Source: Streptomyces sp. NBC_00654 (lineage in GTDB: Bacteria; Actinomycetota; Actinomycetes; Streptomycetales; Streptomycetaceae). From it: a DNA stretch of 64,000 nucleotides. How positions within the stretch are numbered: position 1 is the stretch's first letter; each line of letters begins with the position of its first letter. Under the pieces are notes generated by a model, which was given only the letters and a program-made list of their open reading frames with translations, was not told the DNA's origin and searched no databases. Shown here piece by piece: positions 24,689-33,435 of the stretch. A program made the translations under genes and the position numbers. Location: contig NZ_JAPEOB010000001.1 in the NCBI RefSeq assembly GCF_026341775.1, forward strand, positions 1,178,001 through 1,242,000, read 5' to 3'.

Positions 24689-26146
24689 ATGCAACAGACA
24701 TTCTTCTCGGCTGGTGGCTGGGAGTCCTGGGGTCTCGATGACAGGCCGGTGATCCCCGAGGGCATGCCGGTGCTCGTCGATGACGACCTGCTGTTTGAGG
24801 ATGGTGGGGTACCGCGGCCGACCGTCGCCGTGAATCGGTGGCTGAGCGAGCTGCCGTCGAGTGGCTGCCCGTCACCGCGGTCGTGGCGGTACTACGCGCA
24901 GGTGTTGCGTGGATGGTTGGAGCATCTTGCCGCGCACGGGTTCGGCCCGTTTGAGGAGCGGACCCGTCTGAAGGCCGCGCTGAGTTCGTACGCGGTGTTC
25001 CGGGCGAGCGGTCCGCTGGAGCAGCGGATCGAGGCCACGACGTGGAACCAGCACATGAGCATCCTGTCCGGCTTCTATCGGTGGGCGGTGGCTGAAGGCG
25101 TCGCGTCGGCCGAGCCGTTCACCTACAAGCAGGCTCAGACGTTCTACGGCGATCAGGTGCGCGAGCGGTCGGTGAACCTGGCGAACCGTCGTACCCCGAA
25201 GGCCCACGTGACGATCAAGTACCTGGAGAACGACTTCGCCGAGTTGTTCCTGCGTGCTCTGGCGGGGCTGCGGCCCGACGGAGGCGAGGACGAGGGCTTC
25301 CGCGGGAGGGAGACTGCCCGCAACGCGGCGATCGGTCGGCTGGCGTTGTCGACTGGCTTGCGCCGACAGGAGTTCACCTACTTGCTCACGACCGAGGTTC
25401 CGCCGCTTCCTCCCGCGCCGACGGCATTGCCGATCTCCTTCCCGGTGGCGGCCGGCATCACGAAGGGACGCAAGTACCGCACGACCTGGATCGACTATGC
25501 GGCGCTGGCCGAAGTGCACGGCTATATGGACCTGTTCCGGCCCCTCTCCGCCGAGGGTTCGTCGTGGCGTCCGCCTGCGCGATGGGGGGAGCCGCTGGTG
25601 GTGACCGAAGCGGATGCGCGAGGCGGGAGGGTCAACGGCAAGCGCACACAGTGGGCTTCGCTGCGGCCGGTCGAGCGACGCCGCCTGGTCGCCCCGGACG
25701 GAGGCAGCATGTTGCTGGCCGTCCGGTACGACGGTGGCCCGTTCACGGCCTGGCCCACCGTCTTCGCCCGCACTTCGACGCGGATCCGCGATCGGCACGA
25801 ACCCCGGTTCCCTCACGTCTTCGCCCACCGGCTGCGTCACAGCTTCGCGATGCGCACGTTGGAACTGCTGGTCGGCGGCTACTACACGCAGGCGGCGAAG
25901 CTCGTTCGCGACACGGATGCCGACGCCGCGCTGGCGCTCTACCTGAGCAAGGCCGATCCGTTGATGGTGCTGCGCGACCTGCTGGGGCACTCCAGTGTCC
26001 TCGTCACGGAGACCTACCTTCGGCGCCTGGACATGACCCGCATCTACAAGGACGCCTACGACCGGGCGGAACGCCTCTACGATCCCGCTGGCCGCGAGGC
26101 AGTCGCCCACGAGGTCGACGACGAGTTCGACGACGAGGAGAGTTGA
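24689..26146 (+). CDS. Tyrosine recombinase 1 (TnpA/RitA-like)
   Basis: ATG 24689 has a TAGAGT-type -10 hexamer 10 bases upstream, so the transcript may be leaderless. The 485 residues comprise a SAM-like core-binding region (WRYYAQVLRGWLEHLAAHGFGPF...WNQHMSILSGFYRWAV) and a catalytic domain. That domain has the first Arg in LALSTGLRRQEFTYLL, HRLRHSFAMRTLELL, LLGHSSVLVTETYLRR and the nucleophile Tyr in the last. All catalytic residues are present, and an acidic tail (DDEFDDEES) follows. The stop overlaps the next start (TGATG). Confidence 0.9.
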   Translation: MQQTFFSAGGWESWGLDDRPVIPEGMPVLVDDDLLFEDGGVPRPTVAVNRWLSELPSSGCPSPRSWRYYAQVLRGWLEHLAAHGFGPFEERTRLKAALSSYAVFRASGPLEQRIEATTWNQHMSILSGFYRWAVAEGVASAEPFTYKQAQTFYGDQVRERSVNLANRRTPKAHVTIKYLENDFAELFLRALAGLRPDGGEDEGFRGRETARNAAIGRLALSTGLRRQEFTYLLTTEVPPLPPAPTALPISFPVAAGITKGRKYRTTWIDYAALAEVHGYMDLFRPLSAEGSSWRPPARWGEPLVVTEADARGGRVNGKRTQWASLRPVERRRLVAPDGGSMLLAVRYDGGPFTAWPTVFARTSTRIRDRHEPRFPHVFAHRLRHSFAMRTLELLVGGYYTQAAKLVRDTDADAALALYLSKADPLMVLRDLLGHSSVLVTETYLRRLDMTRIYKDAYDRAERLYDPAGREAVAHEVDDEFDDEES

Positions 26147-27879
26147 TGCCCGCGCGTATCGTCGACGAGCCGCTGGGCATCGAATGCGTCCTGAGCAACG
26201 CCACCGCGGTCACCTTGACCTTCGGCACGTGCCCCAATCCGGTCCTGGCCCGCGAGCTGCTCAGCGGCCTGGTCAGACTGGTCCACCCGCACGGGCGGGT
26301 CGATGCACCCTCCACCGTGGAGATGTACGTCAACGCTGCCCGCGCGATGGTCAAGACCCTGGACGCCGACGGTTTCACGGGATCTGCTGCGGGGCTTTCC
26401 CGGGCACGTCTCGCAGAGTACTTGTGGGGCCTGTCTCATCAGGCTGAAGCGGCCTGCCGTCGCATGCTGACCGTCTTCGATGAGGACGTACGGGTACTGC
26501 GGCCCGAGGTGCGTGAACTCGTCCGCGGCCGGGCGTTCAACCGGACCGTGGCCAGGGCACCGCTGGCTCCCTACGGAGAGCGGGAGTGGCAGCGACTGCA
26601 GGAAGCATGCCGTGCTGTGGTTCGAGAGTCCTACGCCGCTCACCAGCGGGCGCTCGCCGCCGCCGAGGACGGCCAGGATCCCCGCGAGGGTGGGTGGAGC
26701 GAACCGAACGTGCACTGGCAGCTTGTTCACTGCGGCCCGACCACCGCTACCGAGATCGGCGCGGAGCTCGGCTGGAGCACGCCATGGGTAAACCGGCAGA
26801 TCCCCGAGCTCAGGCGGGCGACCACCGCCCTGTTCCCCGACGTCTCTGCGACGCTGGCCTACCGGCTCCTCTTCGCCACCTACACTGGGGTCGTTCCCGA
26901 CGGTGTCGACGATCTCAGCGTCGAGGGCCTGGACTGGGCCGGCGACGGGGTGGTCCTGCTCGACTACCTCAAGGGCCGCACGGCCAAGGAGAGTACAACG
27001 TTGAACCGGCGCGGCGTGCGCCTGCTGGAACAGTGGCTGCGGCACTCCGAACTGTCCCGGCGGCACGCTCCTCGCGAGTTCCGTGATGCCTTGTGGCTGC
27101 GGCACGTGCCCGGCAGCGTCGGGGGGCCGTGGCACACGACCCCCATTTCGACGTATCCGGTGCGGGCCTGGATGACCAAGCACCAAGTCGTCGGCGACGA
27201 CGGAAAGCCGCTCAAGATCCACGAGTCCCGCATCCGGACCACCTACCAGTCTCTGCGTGAACGGCGAAGCTGGTTCGGCAGCACCCGGGCCACCGTGGAC
27301 CCGAACCACACTCCCCAGGTGGAAGGCGATCACTACCTGACCGTGACCACACCGGCCCAGAAGGACGCCGTCGAGACCATCATCGAAGAAGCTCAGGCCG
27401 ACCTGCTCCGAAAATCCCGTCCGCCGGTGATCCTGACGGAGGATCAGGCGGCGGACCTTGCTGGGGAACTTCCCGGGCTAGTCGCCGGGATGGACCTGGA
27501 CGACTCGGCGCTTGCCGAGCTACTCGGCGGCGAGCGCGACGTGTTCGTCGCTGCCTGCACCGATCCACTCAGCGGCCTGCACGGTCCGGCGGGCAAGCCC
27601 TGCCCGGCACGACCGTGGATCTGCCTGCTCTGCCCATTGGCGATCTTCGCGCCACGGCACGTCCCGAATCTGCTGCGGATGAAGGCGTTCTTCTCCCGCC
27701 AGTGGAAGCAGACGCATGCCTCCCAGTTCATGGCCATCTTCGGCCCCTACGCGCAACGCGTCGATGAAGTCCTCGATGCCTTCCGCGCGCGTGACGCACA
27801 ACTGGTCCTCCGCGCGGCCGACACGGTGGCCGATACCGACGACGAACTGCCGCTGCTTCCCGAGGAGCGCACACAGTGA
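26146..27879 (+). CDS. Tyrosine recombinase-like protein 2 (TnpB/RitB-like), degenerate active site
   Basis: The protein is 577 residues, start ATG 26146 overlapping the preceding stop by one base. The core-binding domain spans roughly residues 45-200. In the catalytic part the first Arg motif is replaced (ATYTGVVPDGVDDLSVEGLDW where TGxR is usual). IHESRIRTTYQSLRER, a possible HxxR, is kept. A Cys-rich C-terminal segment (CPARPWICLLCPLAIFAPRHVPN) is typical of the second subunit of Tn554- and RIT-type systems. Probably a structural or regulatory recombinase. Confidence 0.82.
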   Translation: MPARIVDEPLGIECVLSNATAVTLTFGTCPNPVLARELLSGLVRLVHPHGRVDAPSTVEMYVNAARAMVKTLDADGFTGSAAGLSRARLAEYLWGLSHQAEAACRRMLTVFDEDVRVLRPEVRELVRGRAFNRTVARAPLAPYGEREWQRLQEACRAVVRESYAAHQRALAAAEDGQDPREGGWSEPNVHWQLVHCGPTTATEIGAELGWSTPWVNRQIPELRRATTALFPDVSATLAYRLLFATYTGVVPDGVDDLSVEGLDWAGDGVVLLDYLKGRTAKESTTLNRRGVRLLEQWLRHSELSRRHAPREFRDALWLRHVPGSVGGPWHTTPISTYPVRAWMTKHQVVGDDGKPLKIHESRIRTTYQSLRERRSWFGSTRATVDPNHTPQVEGDHYLTVTTPAQKDAVETIIEEAQADLLRKSRPPVILTEDQAADLAGELPGLVAGMDLDDSALAELLGGERDVFVAACTDPLSGLHGPAGKPCPARPWICLLCPLAIFAPRHVPNLLRMKAFFSRQWKQTHASQFMAIFGPYAQRVDEVLDAFRARDAQLVLRAADTVADTDDELPLLPEERTQ

Positions 27880-30050
27880 TCAGACGCCACACCGCCGTGA
27901 GCACCGCGGAGCCCCTGAGCTCCGCATTCGCCGGGCTCGCTCTCTGCCCGGCGGTCGGATTCGCGCTTCCTCCCGGGCAGGCCGGGCCCGTCTTCGGGCA
28001 GGACGTCTGGGACTTCAGCCAGGTCACCGGGCTCCCCGCCTACATGAAGACGGCTGATCGGATCCTGGACTTCACCCCGATCCGCAACCCGCTCTGGCGG
28101 GTGGTCGCCAAGGAGTACGCCGCGGCCCTGATGCTCCCGGGCCATGAGCGGGTCCGGGAACTCCCGAAAGCCGTCCGCACGCCCCATACCGTGCAGACGT
28201 GCAACCTGAAGCTGAAGGAGACCGCTCGGTGGCTGAACTGGCTCACCAGTCACGGTATCTCCCGGCTCGGAGACGTAACGGAGTACCACTGCACCGCCTA
28301 CGTGGCGGAACGTGCGCGACGTCGCGACAAGAGGGGCGAGGTGATCGGGCAGCAGAGCCCGACCATGGCCAGAGCCGCTAACGTCGTCATCGAACTGGCC
28401 CACTACCGGGAGCTGTTCAGTACCGACCGCTACGCAGTTGACCTGCAGCCCTTCGGCGGGCGAGCCGCGTCGACGGTCGCGGGCCTCCGCAGGACCAGGA
28501 ACGGGGAGAACTCCACCCCCGTCGTCCCCGACGAGGCCCTGCAGCCGTTGCTCGGTGCCGCGCTCTACATGGTGCAGGTCCTCGCCCCGCACATCCTCGC
28601 GCTGCGTGACCAGGTCCGTGACCTTCAGCAGCCGGCACCGAGTCCAGCACCACGCGTCCGAGGCGTGGCCGTCCTGGAGGAAGTCGTACGCCGCCGGATC
28701 GCCGAGGCCCGGCCCCTCGACCGACTCCCGCAGGGACGTATCACCCTGCGTCTGTCCAAGGGCACGTTCGCGCCGGAGGATCCACTCCTGCAGGTGTCAC
28801 TCGACTCGCTCGCCCGTGAAGCGGGACGCTCCGAATTCAACTACCGCCACCTACCGGCGCTACGTCCCGTGCTCCTGCGGGCCCTGGACGCGGTGGGAGT
28901 CGAGCAGCCATGGGGCCGGGACGCCGCCACGGTCATCCGGGCGGACGAACAAGGCGAGATCCCGTGGACGGCTCCGATTCCCGAAGATCAGGTCAGGACT
29001 CTGGAGCGTCAACTGCGGACGGCATGCATCATCGTCACCGCGGCGGTCTCCGGGATGAGGATCAGCGAGATCGCCGAGCTCGCCGTGGGCTGCCGTCTGA
29101 CCGAGGAGCCGATCCCGGGCATGGTCCGCTATCGCCTGGCAAGCAAGGTGATCAAGGGACAGCCGCTGGGCGGCACGGATGACGAGTGGATCGTCACGGA
29201 AGAGGTCCACCGCGCCGTCAAGGTCGCCGAGGATCTCATGGGCTCCGAGGAACCGGGAACCCTGTTGTTCGGGAACTTCGCCTTCAACCTGCTCTACAAA
29301 CGCTTCCGTCGTTGGGTCAACGGCCCCAGCGGGCAAAGGCTCGGCCTATCTCCGATCCCTGAGCACCAGGTCAGCCTGCGTATGTTCCGCAGGACGCTGG
29401 CCATGGCCCTGGCCTACCGGCCCGGCGGAGTGCTCGCTACCAAGATTGCTTTGAAGCATGTGTCCGTGGCGACGACGGAGGGGTACGCGAACCGGCCCGG
29501 CGGTGCTCAGTCCCGGCTCCTGGCCGAGGTCACCGCGGAGGAACAGCAACGCAACCTCGACCTGACGCTTGCCGAATACCGCAAGCACCAACAGGGGATC
29601 CAGCCCTCCGGGCCGGGCGCGAGGGACCTCGTGAAGTTCTTCGACTCGGTGGACAGCGCCCTGCACGAACAGACGAAGAAGGCCCCACACGTCGTGCTCA
29701 ACGATCAGCAGATCCGCACCATGCTCTCCAAGCGGGCCTCCTCCCTCCACCTCGGCGTCGCCAACTACTGCTGGTTCACGGACCCGTCGCGGGCACTCTG
29801 CCTGAAGCTCGCCCAGACCCCGAACGCCAAGAAGCCGCTGATCGGGATGTGCGACTCCACGCGCTGCCCGCAGGCCACCCACCACGCCTGCCATCGACCC
29901 GTCTGGGCCGAGCACCAGACAACCACCAAGGTCTTCCTGGGCAACCTCGGCCGCGGACACAGAGCCGAACGCGAACGCCTGGAAGCCGACCTTGCCCGCT
30001 GCGAGCACGTCCTCGCCGAAATCGACAGCACCGCCGGAAACGGAGCCTGA
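27876..30050 (+). CDS. Tyrosine recombinase 3 (RitC-like)
   Basis: GTG 27876 overlaps the previous stop by four bases. The protein is 724 residues. It has a long N-terminal DNA-binding region, then VTAAVSGMRISEIAEL (first Arg), LRMFRRTLAMALAYRPGG, ALKHVSVATTEGYANRPGG with the nucleophile Tyr, and a C-terminal Cys/His segment (CWFTDPSRALCLKLA...CDSTRCPQATHHACHRPVW) likely to bind zinc. Together with the two preceding genes it makes a set of three overlapping recombinases. Confidence 0.85.
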   Translation: MIRRHTAVSTAEPLSSAFAGLALCPAVGFALPPGQAGPVFGQDVWDFSQVTGLPAYMKTADRILDFTPIRNPLWRVVAKEYAAALMLPGHERVRELPKAVRTPHTVQTCNLKLKETARWLNWLTSHGISRLGDVTEYHCTAYVAERARRRDKRGEVIGQQSPTMARAANVVIELAHYRELFSTDRYAVDLQPFGGRAASTVAGLRRTRNGENSTPVVPDEALQPLLGAALYMVQVLAPHILALRDQVRDLQQPAPSPAPRVRGVAVLEEVVRRRIAEARPLDRLPQGRITLRLSKGTFAPEDPLLQVSLDSLAREAGRSEFNYRHLPALRPVLLRALDAVGVEQPWGRDAATVIRADEQGEIPWTAPIPEDQVRTLERQLRTACIIVTAAVSGMRISEIAELAVGCRLTEEPIPGMVRYRLASKVIKGQPLGGTDDEWIVTEEVHRAVKVAEDLMGSEEPGTLLFGNFAFNLLYKRFRRWVNGPSGQRLGLSPIPEHQVSLRMFRRTLAMALAYRPGGVLATKIALKHVSVATTEGYANRPGGAQSRLLAEVTAEEQQRNLDLTLAEYRKHQQGIQPSGPGARDLVKFFDSVDSALHEQTKKAPHVVLNDQQIRTMLSKRASSLHLGVANYCWFTDPSRALCLKLAQTPNAKKPLIGMCDSTRCPQATHHACHRPVWAEHQTTTKVFLGNLGRGHRAERERLEADLARCEHVLAEIDSTAGNGA

Positions 30051-30051
30051 C

Positions 30052-30513
30052 ATGGGACGCATCACCGATCAGGACCGCCAGCACAACGAGACGGCGATCC
30101 GCGCCGCGATGGACCGGCTACTCGCCGGGGACCTCCCCGAGGACAGCCGACGCGACATCAAGACCCTTGCTGCAATGGCCGGGGTCACCCGAACCGGCTT
30201 CTACCCGAAGAAGAACCGTGACGGCTCCTCCCGTCCCGGCCCTTACCAGCATCTCGCCGAGGAATTCAGCCGCCGCCTGCTGGCCCTCGAAGCGGCTGGC
30301 CAGATCGTCGACCCACGAGCCGCGCAGATCGATCGACTCAAAGCTCACGTGGGTGAGCTCAAGGAACGGGTCGCCGAACGCAACATGCAGATCTCCGAGT
30401 TGACCGAGTTCAAGCAGCAAGCACTCTCTCGCATCGCCGCACAACACCAGGAGATCGAGCGCCTACGTGCTCAGATCGGAGCAGGAAGCAAGGTCACTCC
30501 GCTACCTAGGTGA
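30052..30513 (+). CDS. TnpC/DUF6262-like coiled-coil DNA-binding protein
   Basis: The protein has 153 residues, starting ATG 30052 one base after the upstream stop. The N-terminal half has a helix-turn-helix (DIKTLAAMAGVTRTGFYPKKNRDG). Residues 95-145 form a heptad coiled coil (IDRLKAHVGELKERVAERNMQISELTEFKQQALSRIAAQHQEIERLRAQI). Tn554-like TnpC and DUF6262 proteins have this layout and influence orientation and efficiency of transposition. Last gene of the recombinase operon. Confidence 0.85.
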   Translation: MGRITDQDRQHNETAIRAAMDRLLAGDLPEDSRRDIKTLAAMAGVTRTGFYPKKNRDGSSRPGPYQHLAEEFSRRLLALEAAGQIVDPRAAQIDRLKAHVGELKERVAERNMQISELTEFKQQALSRIAAQHQEIERLRAQIGAGSKVTPLPR

Positions 30514-30555
30514 TCAACTCCAAGGGATACCTGCGGAGGGTGTGGGGGTGGGCGG

Positions 30556-30945
30556 TCAGGCGTCGGGGTCGACTGCGGGGTGCGTGAACCGCACGGGCTT
30601 TCCCAGCGACCGGGCGTAGGTGATTTCGGCTCGGGTGCTGTCTCCGATGTAGTCGCCGACTACGAGTGCCTCATCAGCGAGCCGGATCTTCGCCCGGTGC
30701 AGATCGTCGAGTCGAACCTTCAGCGCCTCGGCCTCGACAGGATCGGACCAAAGTTCGTGCGGCGACTTCATGTCGCAACCCGGCTTGACGACAATCCTTC
30801 CGGCTTTGGTCTCCCGCAGATCGGCCTCGGTCATCTCGGTCATGAAACGGGTGGAGCCGCAGATCACGACGATACGCGGGAGGCTCAACTGCTTCTTCGC
30901 GTCGGCGAGTTTCTCCTCGGGGGTAAGCGGTTGCAGGTATGACAC
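30556..30945 (-). CDS. Nucleoside-deoxyribosyltransferase-like fold protein (cargo)
   Basis: GTG 30945 is favoured by AGGAGGAACCA. The 129 residues contain RIVVICGSTRFMTEMTEADLRETKAGRIVV, DDLHRAKIRLADEALVVG, and DYIGDSTRAEITYARSLGKPVRF. This is the small NDT-like Rossmannoid fold common in phage and actinomycete cargo. The S/T-R-F loop, DEALVV and the STRAEI(x)YA helix are the substrate-site features of that fold. The exact reaction is unknown. Confidence 0.7.
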   Translation of the reverse strand: MSYLQPLTPEEKLADAKKQLSLPRIVVICGSTRFMTEMTEADLRETKAGRIVVKPGCDMKSPHELWSDPVEAEALKVRLDDLHRAKIRLADEALVVGDYIGDSTRAEITYARSLGKPVRFTHPAVDPDA

Positions 30946-30998
30946 TGGTTCCTCCTGGTGGTGTGGTCCAAGGTGTGCCGGCGGAGACGAGAATGAGG

Positions 30999-31166
30999 GT
31001 GTCCAAGATCGTTGGACAGCTCGACCTCGAACGGTACCGAGGGCGCACACCCGGAGGGGTCATAGCCCGCGTCATGCAAAGCATCCTCGCGCTGACCGCG
31101 GCGATCTGGCACAACGACGCCACCGGACAAACCGTCCTGCGCTCACTGATCGCTTACGATCACTGA
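30999..31166 (+). pseudogene. IS982-like transposase, C-terminal remnant
   Basis: The frame ends in RTPGGVIARVMQSILALTAAIWHNDATGQTVLRSLIAYDH, the usual C-terminus of actinomycete IS982-family transposases (ILALTAAIWHN...RSLIAYDH). Only about 55 residues remain; the DDE core is absent and no start or inverted repeat is seen. It is older debris inside the larger element. Confidence 0.7.
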
Positions 31167-31220
31167 CCCCTTGGAATAGATCATCTAGCCGGTCGCCGCG
31201 GGCAGCTCCGGCGCGGCCGT

Positions 31221-31628
31221 TCAGGCTGCGGCTTCGCCGGAGTCTTCGTCGTCGTTCCGGGCGCCGCCCCGCCTGTAAGGCGGGATCTCGATGACACGCC
31301 CGTCGCGGAGGGTCCTCGTGTGCTTCTTCACGCCGTGCTCGACTGGGGAGTTTCGCGGCTTGCCGGAGGCGGAGTCCGGCTCGCTCTCCTTGACCTCGGT
31401 GAAGTCCTCGGCGTCTGCGACGGGGGCGTCCTCGGTGTCCTCGTCGCGTTGAGCGAGCTGCTCCAGGGCCGTCTTGGTGACCACGGCGCCGACGGCTAGG
31501 AGGATACTCCCGGCGGCGATGAGCTTGCCCTTGTGCCTCTCGGCCAGGGCCTTCGCCTTCTCGGTCACGGACCTGGGCTTGCTGTTCTCGGGCTTCCCGT
31601 CCTCGGGCATGGAGTCGCTCACGGGCAC
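31221..31628 (-). CDS. Hypothetical single-pass membrane protein (cargo)
   Basis: The product is 135 residues. Polar, Lys-rich N-terminus (SVTEKAKALAERHKGK), one hydrophobic helix LIAAGSILLAVGAVV at about residues 36-52, then an acidic tail and a basic C-terminus (RTLRDGRVIEIPPYRRGG). Topology suggests a small membrane-anchored protein with the long tail on one face. No family recognised. Confidence 0.55.
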   Translation of the reverse strand: MPVSDSMPEDGKPENSKPRSVTEKAKALAERHKGKLIAAGSILLAVGAVVTKTALEQLAQRDEDTEDAPVADAEDFTEVKESEPDSASGKPRNSPVEHGVKKHTRTLRDGRVIEIPPYRRGGARNDDEDSGEAAA

Positions 31629-31781
31629 AGATCTATCGGACTTGTCCCCGATCTGTCAGGTGTTCCCCCGATTTCGGATCGGGGGAACATTGGGCCCATG
31701 GAGCCCCCCATCGTCCAAGAGGTGATCCGCGAGTGCCTGGCCGCCAACCCTCGGTTGCCGAGCAGTGCGAGGGGCGGCTTC

Positions 31782-32561
31782 CTAGTCGGTGACACCCAGC
31801 GCAGCGCGCGCACAGCGGACGAATTCGTCCAGGGCCTCGTTGTGCTCCCGCCAGGACTGCTCAAGCAAGGGGCCGATCTCAGGCTCCAAGCCGTCGTTGA
31901 GCAGAGCCGACTTTCCCTCTGAGCTCAGATTAGGGATCCGGTCGAGAGCCGCCGACGCCGCATCGTGTGCATCCATCATGTTCGAGTCCTCGGCCTCATA
32001 CGCGGCACGCCAAGCATCCAGGGCCTCCACGGCCCGACGAGCATCCTCGTACTCGGGCATCCAGACACGTACGCCCGTCAACTGCATGTGGAACCGGTAC
32101 GCCTCACCTCGTTCGCGCGCAAGACGCTGAAGGTCCTGCGACGCATGCAGAACGCGGGAGGACGCGGCGGTGAGGGAGGCGGGTGCGACAAGCTGGACCA
32201 CCCCCCAGGCGTGGAGAAGTTCGTCGTATGCGGGCGTGGAAGCTCCCGCGTCGGGCTGCCGGAACAGCGTGTGTAGCACTCGGCCGAAGGCCCTGTCAGC
32301 GCGGATCAGGTTCGTCGCTGCGCTGATCCGCTGCTCGCGCAGAGCCGCGGCGTGGGCGGCGGCCGCGGCGTGGTCGGCCTGTTCGCGGACCGCTTGGAGG
32401 GTTGCTGCCGCAGCCGTTGTTGCTGCCTTCTCCGCAGCCTTGGCCTGCGCGTGGCCCCCACGGGCCTGGATCCAGGCTCCGAGCCAGACTCCGGCGAAGG
32501 CGAGCACGATGGGAAAGAGCCAGACTATGAGCGCCTGGTGCTCCTCAAGGAAGTCAGTCAC
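31782..32561 (-). CDS. Membrane-anchored coiled-coil hypothetical protein (cargo)
   Basis: The start is GTG 32561 (VTDFLEEHQALIV), giving 259 residues; the frame is open further upstream but without sense. One N-terminal membrane helix (IVWLFPIVLAFAGVWLGAWI) is followed by an Ala/Gln-rich coiled coil (AKAAEKAATTAAAATLQAVREQADHAAAAAHAAALREQR) and a helical soluble domain. The layout resembles many single-pass defence- or signalling-associated proteins, but I see no enzymatic motif. Confidence 0.6.
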   Translation of the reverse strand: MTDFLEEHQALIVWLFPIVLAFAGVWLGAWIQARGGHAQAKAAEKAATTAAAATLQAVREQADHAAAAAHAAALREQRISAATNLIRADRAFGRVLHTLFRQPDAGASTPAYDELLHAWGVVQLVAPASLTAASSRVLHASQDLQRLARERGEAYRFHMQLTGVRVWMPEYEDARRAVEALDAWRAAYEAEDSNMMDAHDAASAALDRIPNLSSEGKSALLNDGLEPEIGPLLEQSWREHNEALDEFVRCARAALGVTD

Positions 32562-33044
32562 GCACAGATCTTCCCCTGCAGAAGAGCACCGCCTGCTCCC
32601 TCTGCCCGAACTGCTGCTCCTCAGCGTCGCCGAACACCGAGCCACCCACCCCACCGCCCTCGCCCGTTCACGGACAGGTCTCGTCGTCCTTGACCACGTT
32701 GTCCACGGCGTCGAATGGTTCGCCGACGCCGCCGTCCTCCTGGACCGGATCGGCGACTCTCTAGGGGCGACGCGTGACCGCCACGGCGATCGCGCCGCCG
32801 CAGCCCGTTACACCACCCGCCGCCTCAAGACGAAGAGCAGGCAATCGGCTCCTGCATCTGACGTCCCAAAGAATCCGCGTGCGGTCGGCGGGCAGCGGGC
32901 ATTCGAGGTGACCTTCCTCACGTGTTACGGTCGTCGCCGTCTCCGAAAGGGACACAATGCGAGTCGTCATGGCAACACGGCCGGGCCTCTCCGCCCGCAA
33001 CTGAAGCGACACGACCTGCGAGGGACACCACGACCGCGCGAACA
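32562..33044. other. Element right end, probable degenerate ORF, no confident gene
   Basis: A plus-strand frame from 32580 reads EEHRLLPLPELLLLSVAEHRATHPTALARSRTGLVVLDHVVHGVEWFADAAVLLDRIGDSL before becoming low-complexity. It has protein-like composition but no start codon or ribosome-binding site, so it is probably the tail of a deleted gene. The rest, about 200 bases, precedes the right-end inverted repeat. Confidence 0.35.
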
Positions 33045-33045
33045 A

Positions 33046-33236
33046 CCACCGATGAACTGAACGTCCAACGTGCCCATGTCGGCAAGCTGGTCGATCACGT
33101 CCAGCCAGTCCCGCACAGTCATGGTTCCGTGTGTGCCCTTGGGCCCGCTGTCCGCGTAGCAGTGATCACAGAACTCATTGTAGAGTCCCGTGACTTCCAG
33201 CCACGCGAATAAGAGACGGTTTCCGGCAGCGCTCAT
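33046..33236 (-). pseudogene. Radical-SAM protein, N-terminal part (split by mobile element)
   Basis: ATG 33236 follows AAGGAG. The 64 residues read LFAWLEVTGLYNEFCDHCYADSGPKGTHGTMTVRDWLDVIDQLADMGTLDVQFIGG, the start of a radical-SAM enzyme up to the GGE motif. The cluster motif should be CxxxCxxC. Here Tyr (TAC) replaces the first Cys, a single G-to-A change from TGC. The matching C-terminal part is at 23860-24573. So the gene is broken twice: a lost cluster ligand and an 8.5-kb insertion. Confidence 0.85.
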
Positions 33237-33268
33237 TGCATCTCCTTGTGACCGTTGGTGTTTGGTGC

Positions 33269-33333
33269 CCCACCCCTGCCGAGATTCCGAATTTCATGGG
33301 GGAACGGGTTCGGTTACGTCCGGCAGGGGTGGG
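33269..33333 (-). promoter_or_regulatory. 13-bp perfect inverted repeat between 32-aa gene and radical-SAM gene
   Basis: CCCACCCCTGCCG at 33269-33281 is the exact complement of CGGCAGGGGTGGG at 33321-33333, with a 39-base loop. In the minus-strand transcript this can form a strong hairpin 32 bases before the radical-SAM start. It may set the ratio of the upstream small-gene products to the downstream enzyme by partial termination or mRNA processing. Confidence 0.6.
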
Positions 33334-33336
33334 AGT

Positions 33337-33435
33337 TCATAAGCGGCCGGTTGCGGCCAGCGTGGGAATCGCTGTGATGAGTGCAGCGGTTACGAACACG
33401 AATGCGGACCGCCCGGCGCGGCGTACGTACTTCAC
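33337..33435 (-). CDS. 32-residue hydrophobic peptide gene
   Basis: The start is GTG 33435, overlapping the stop of the upstream gene as GTGA. The product is VKYVRRAGRSAFVFVTAALI then TAIPTLAATGRL: basic N-terminus, one hydrophobic stretch. It resembles either a signal-peptide-like precursor or a small membrane peptide. It sits immediately before the radical-SAM gene with a hairpin between, so it could be a modification substrate. Support is the coupling and conserved tight spacing, not homology. Confidence 0.45.
   Translation of the reverse strand: MKYVRRAGRSAFVFVTAALITAIPTLAATGRL

Larger units (their letters stand above)
24574..33044 (+). mobile_element. RIT/Tn554-like tyrosine-recombinase transposon, about 8.5 kb
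   Basis: The element lies between two ACCACC copies (24568-24573 and 33045-33050) that represent one site in the radical-SAM gene. Joining the flanks restores QFIGGEPTLYP. Both ends carry inward-facing GTCGnnGTGTCnCT (24588-24601 and its complement near 33020-33034), an imperfect inverted repeat. It encodes three overlapping tyrosine recombinases, a TnpC/DUF6262-like protein, and about 2.5 kb of cargo. Boundaries are inferred from the split gene and could shift by six bases. Confidence 0.85.

Noticed and set aside
32957..33001. 14-codon ORF MRVVMATRPGLSARN near the element end
   Set aside because: Too short to support, and the sequence lies within the mobile element's terminal region rather than next to the radical-SAM gene's native promoter.
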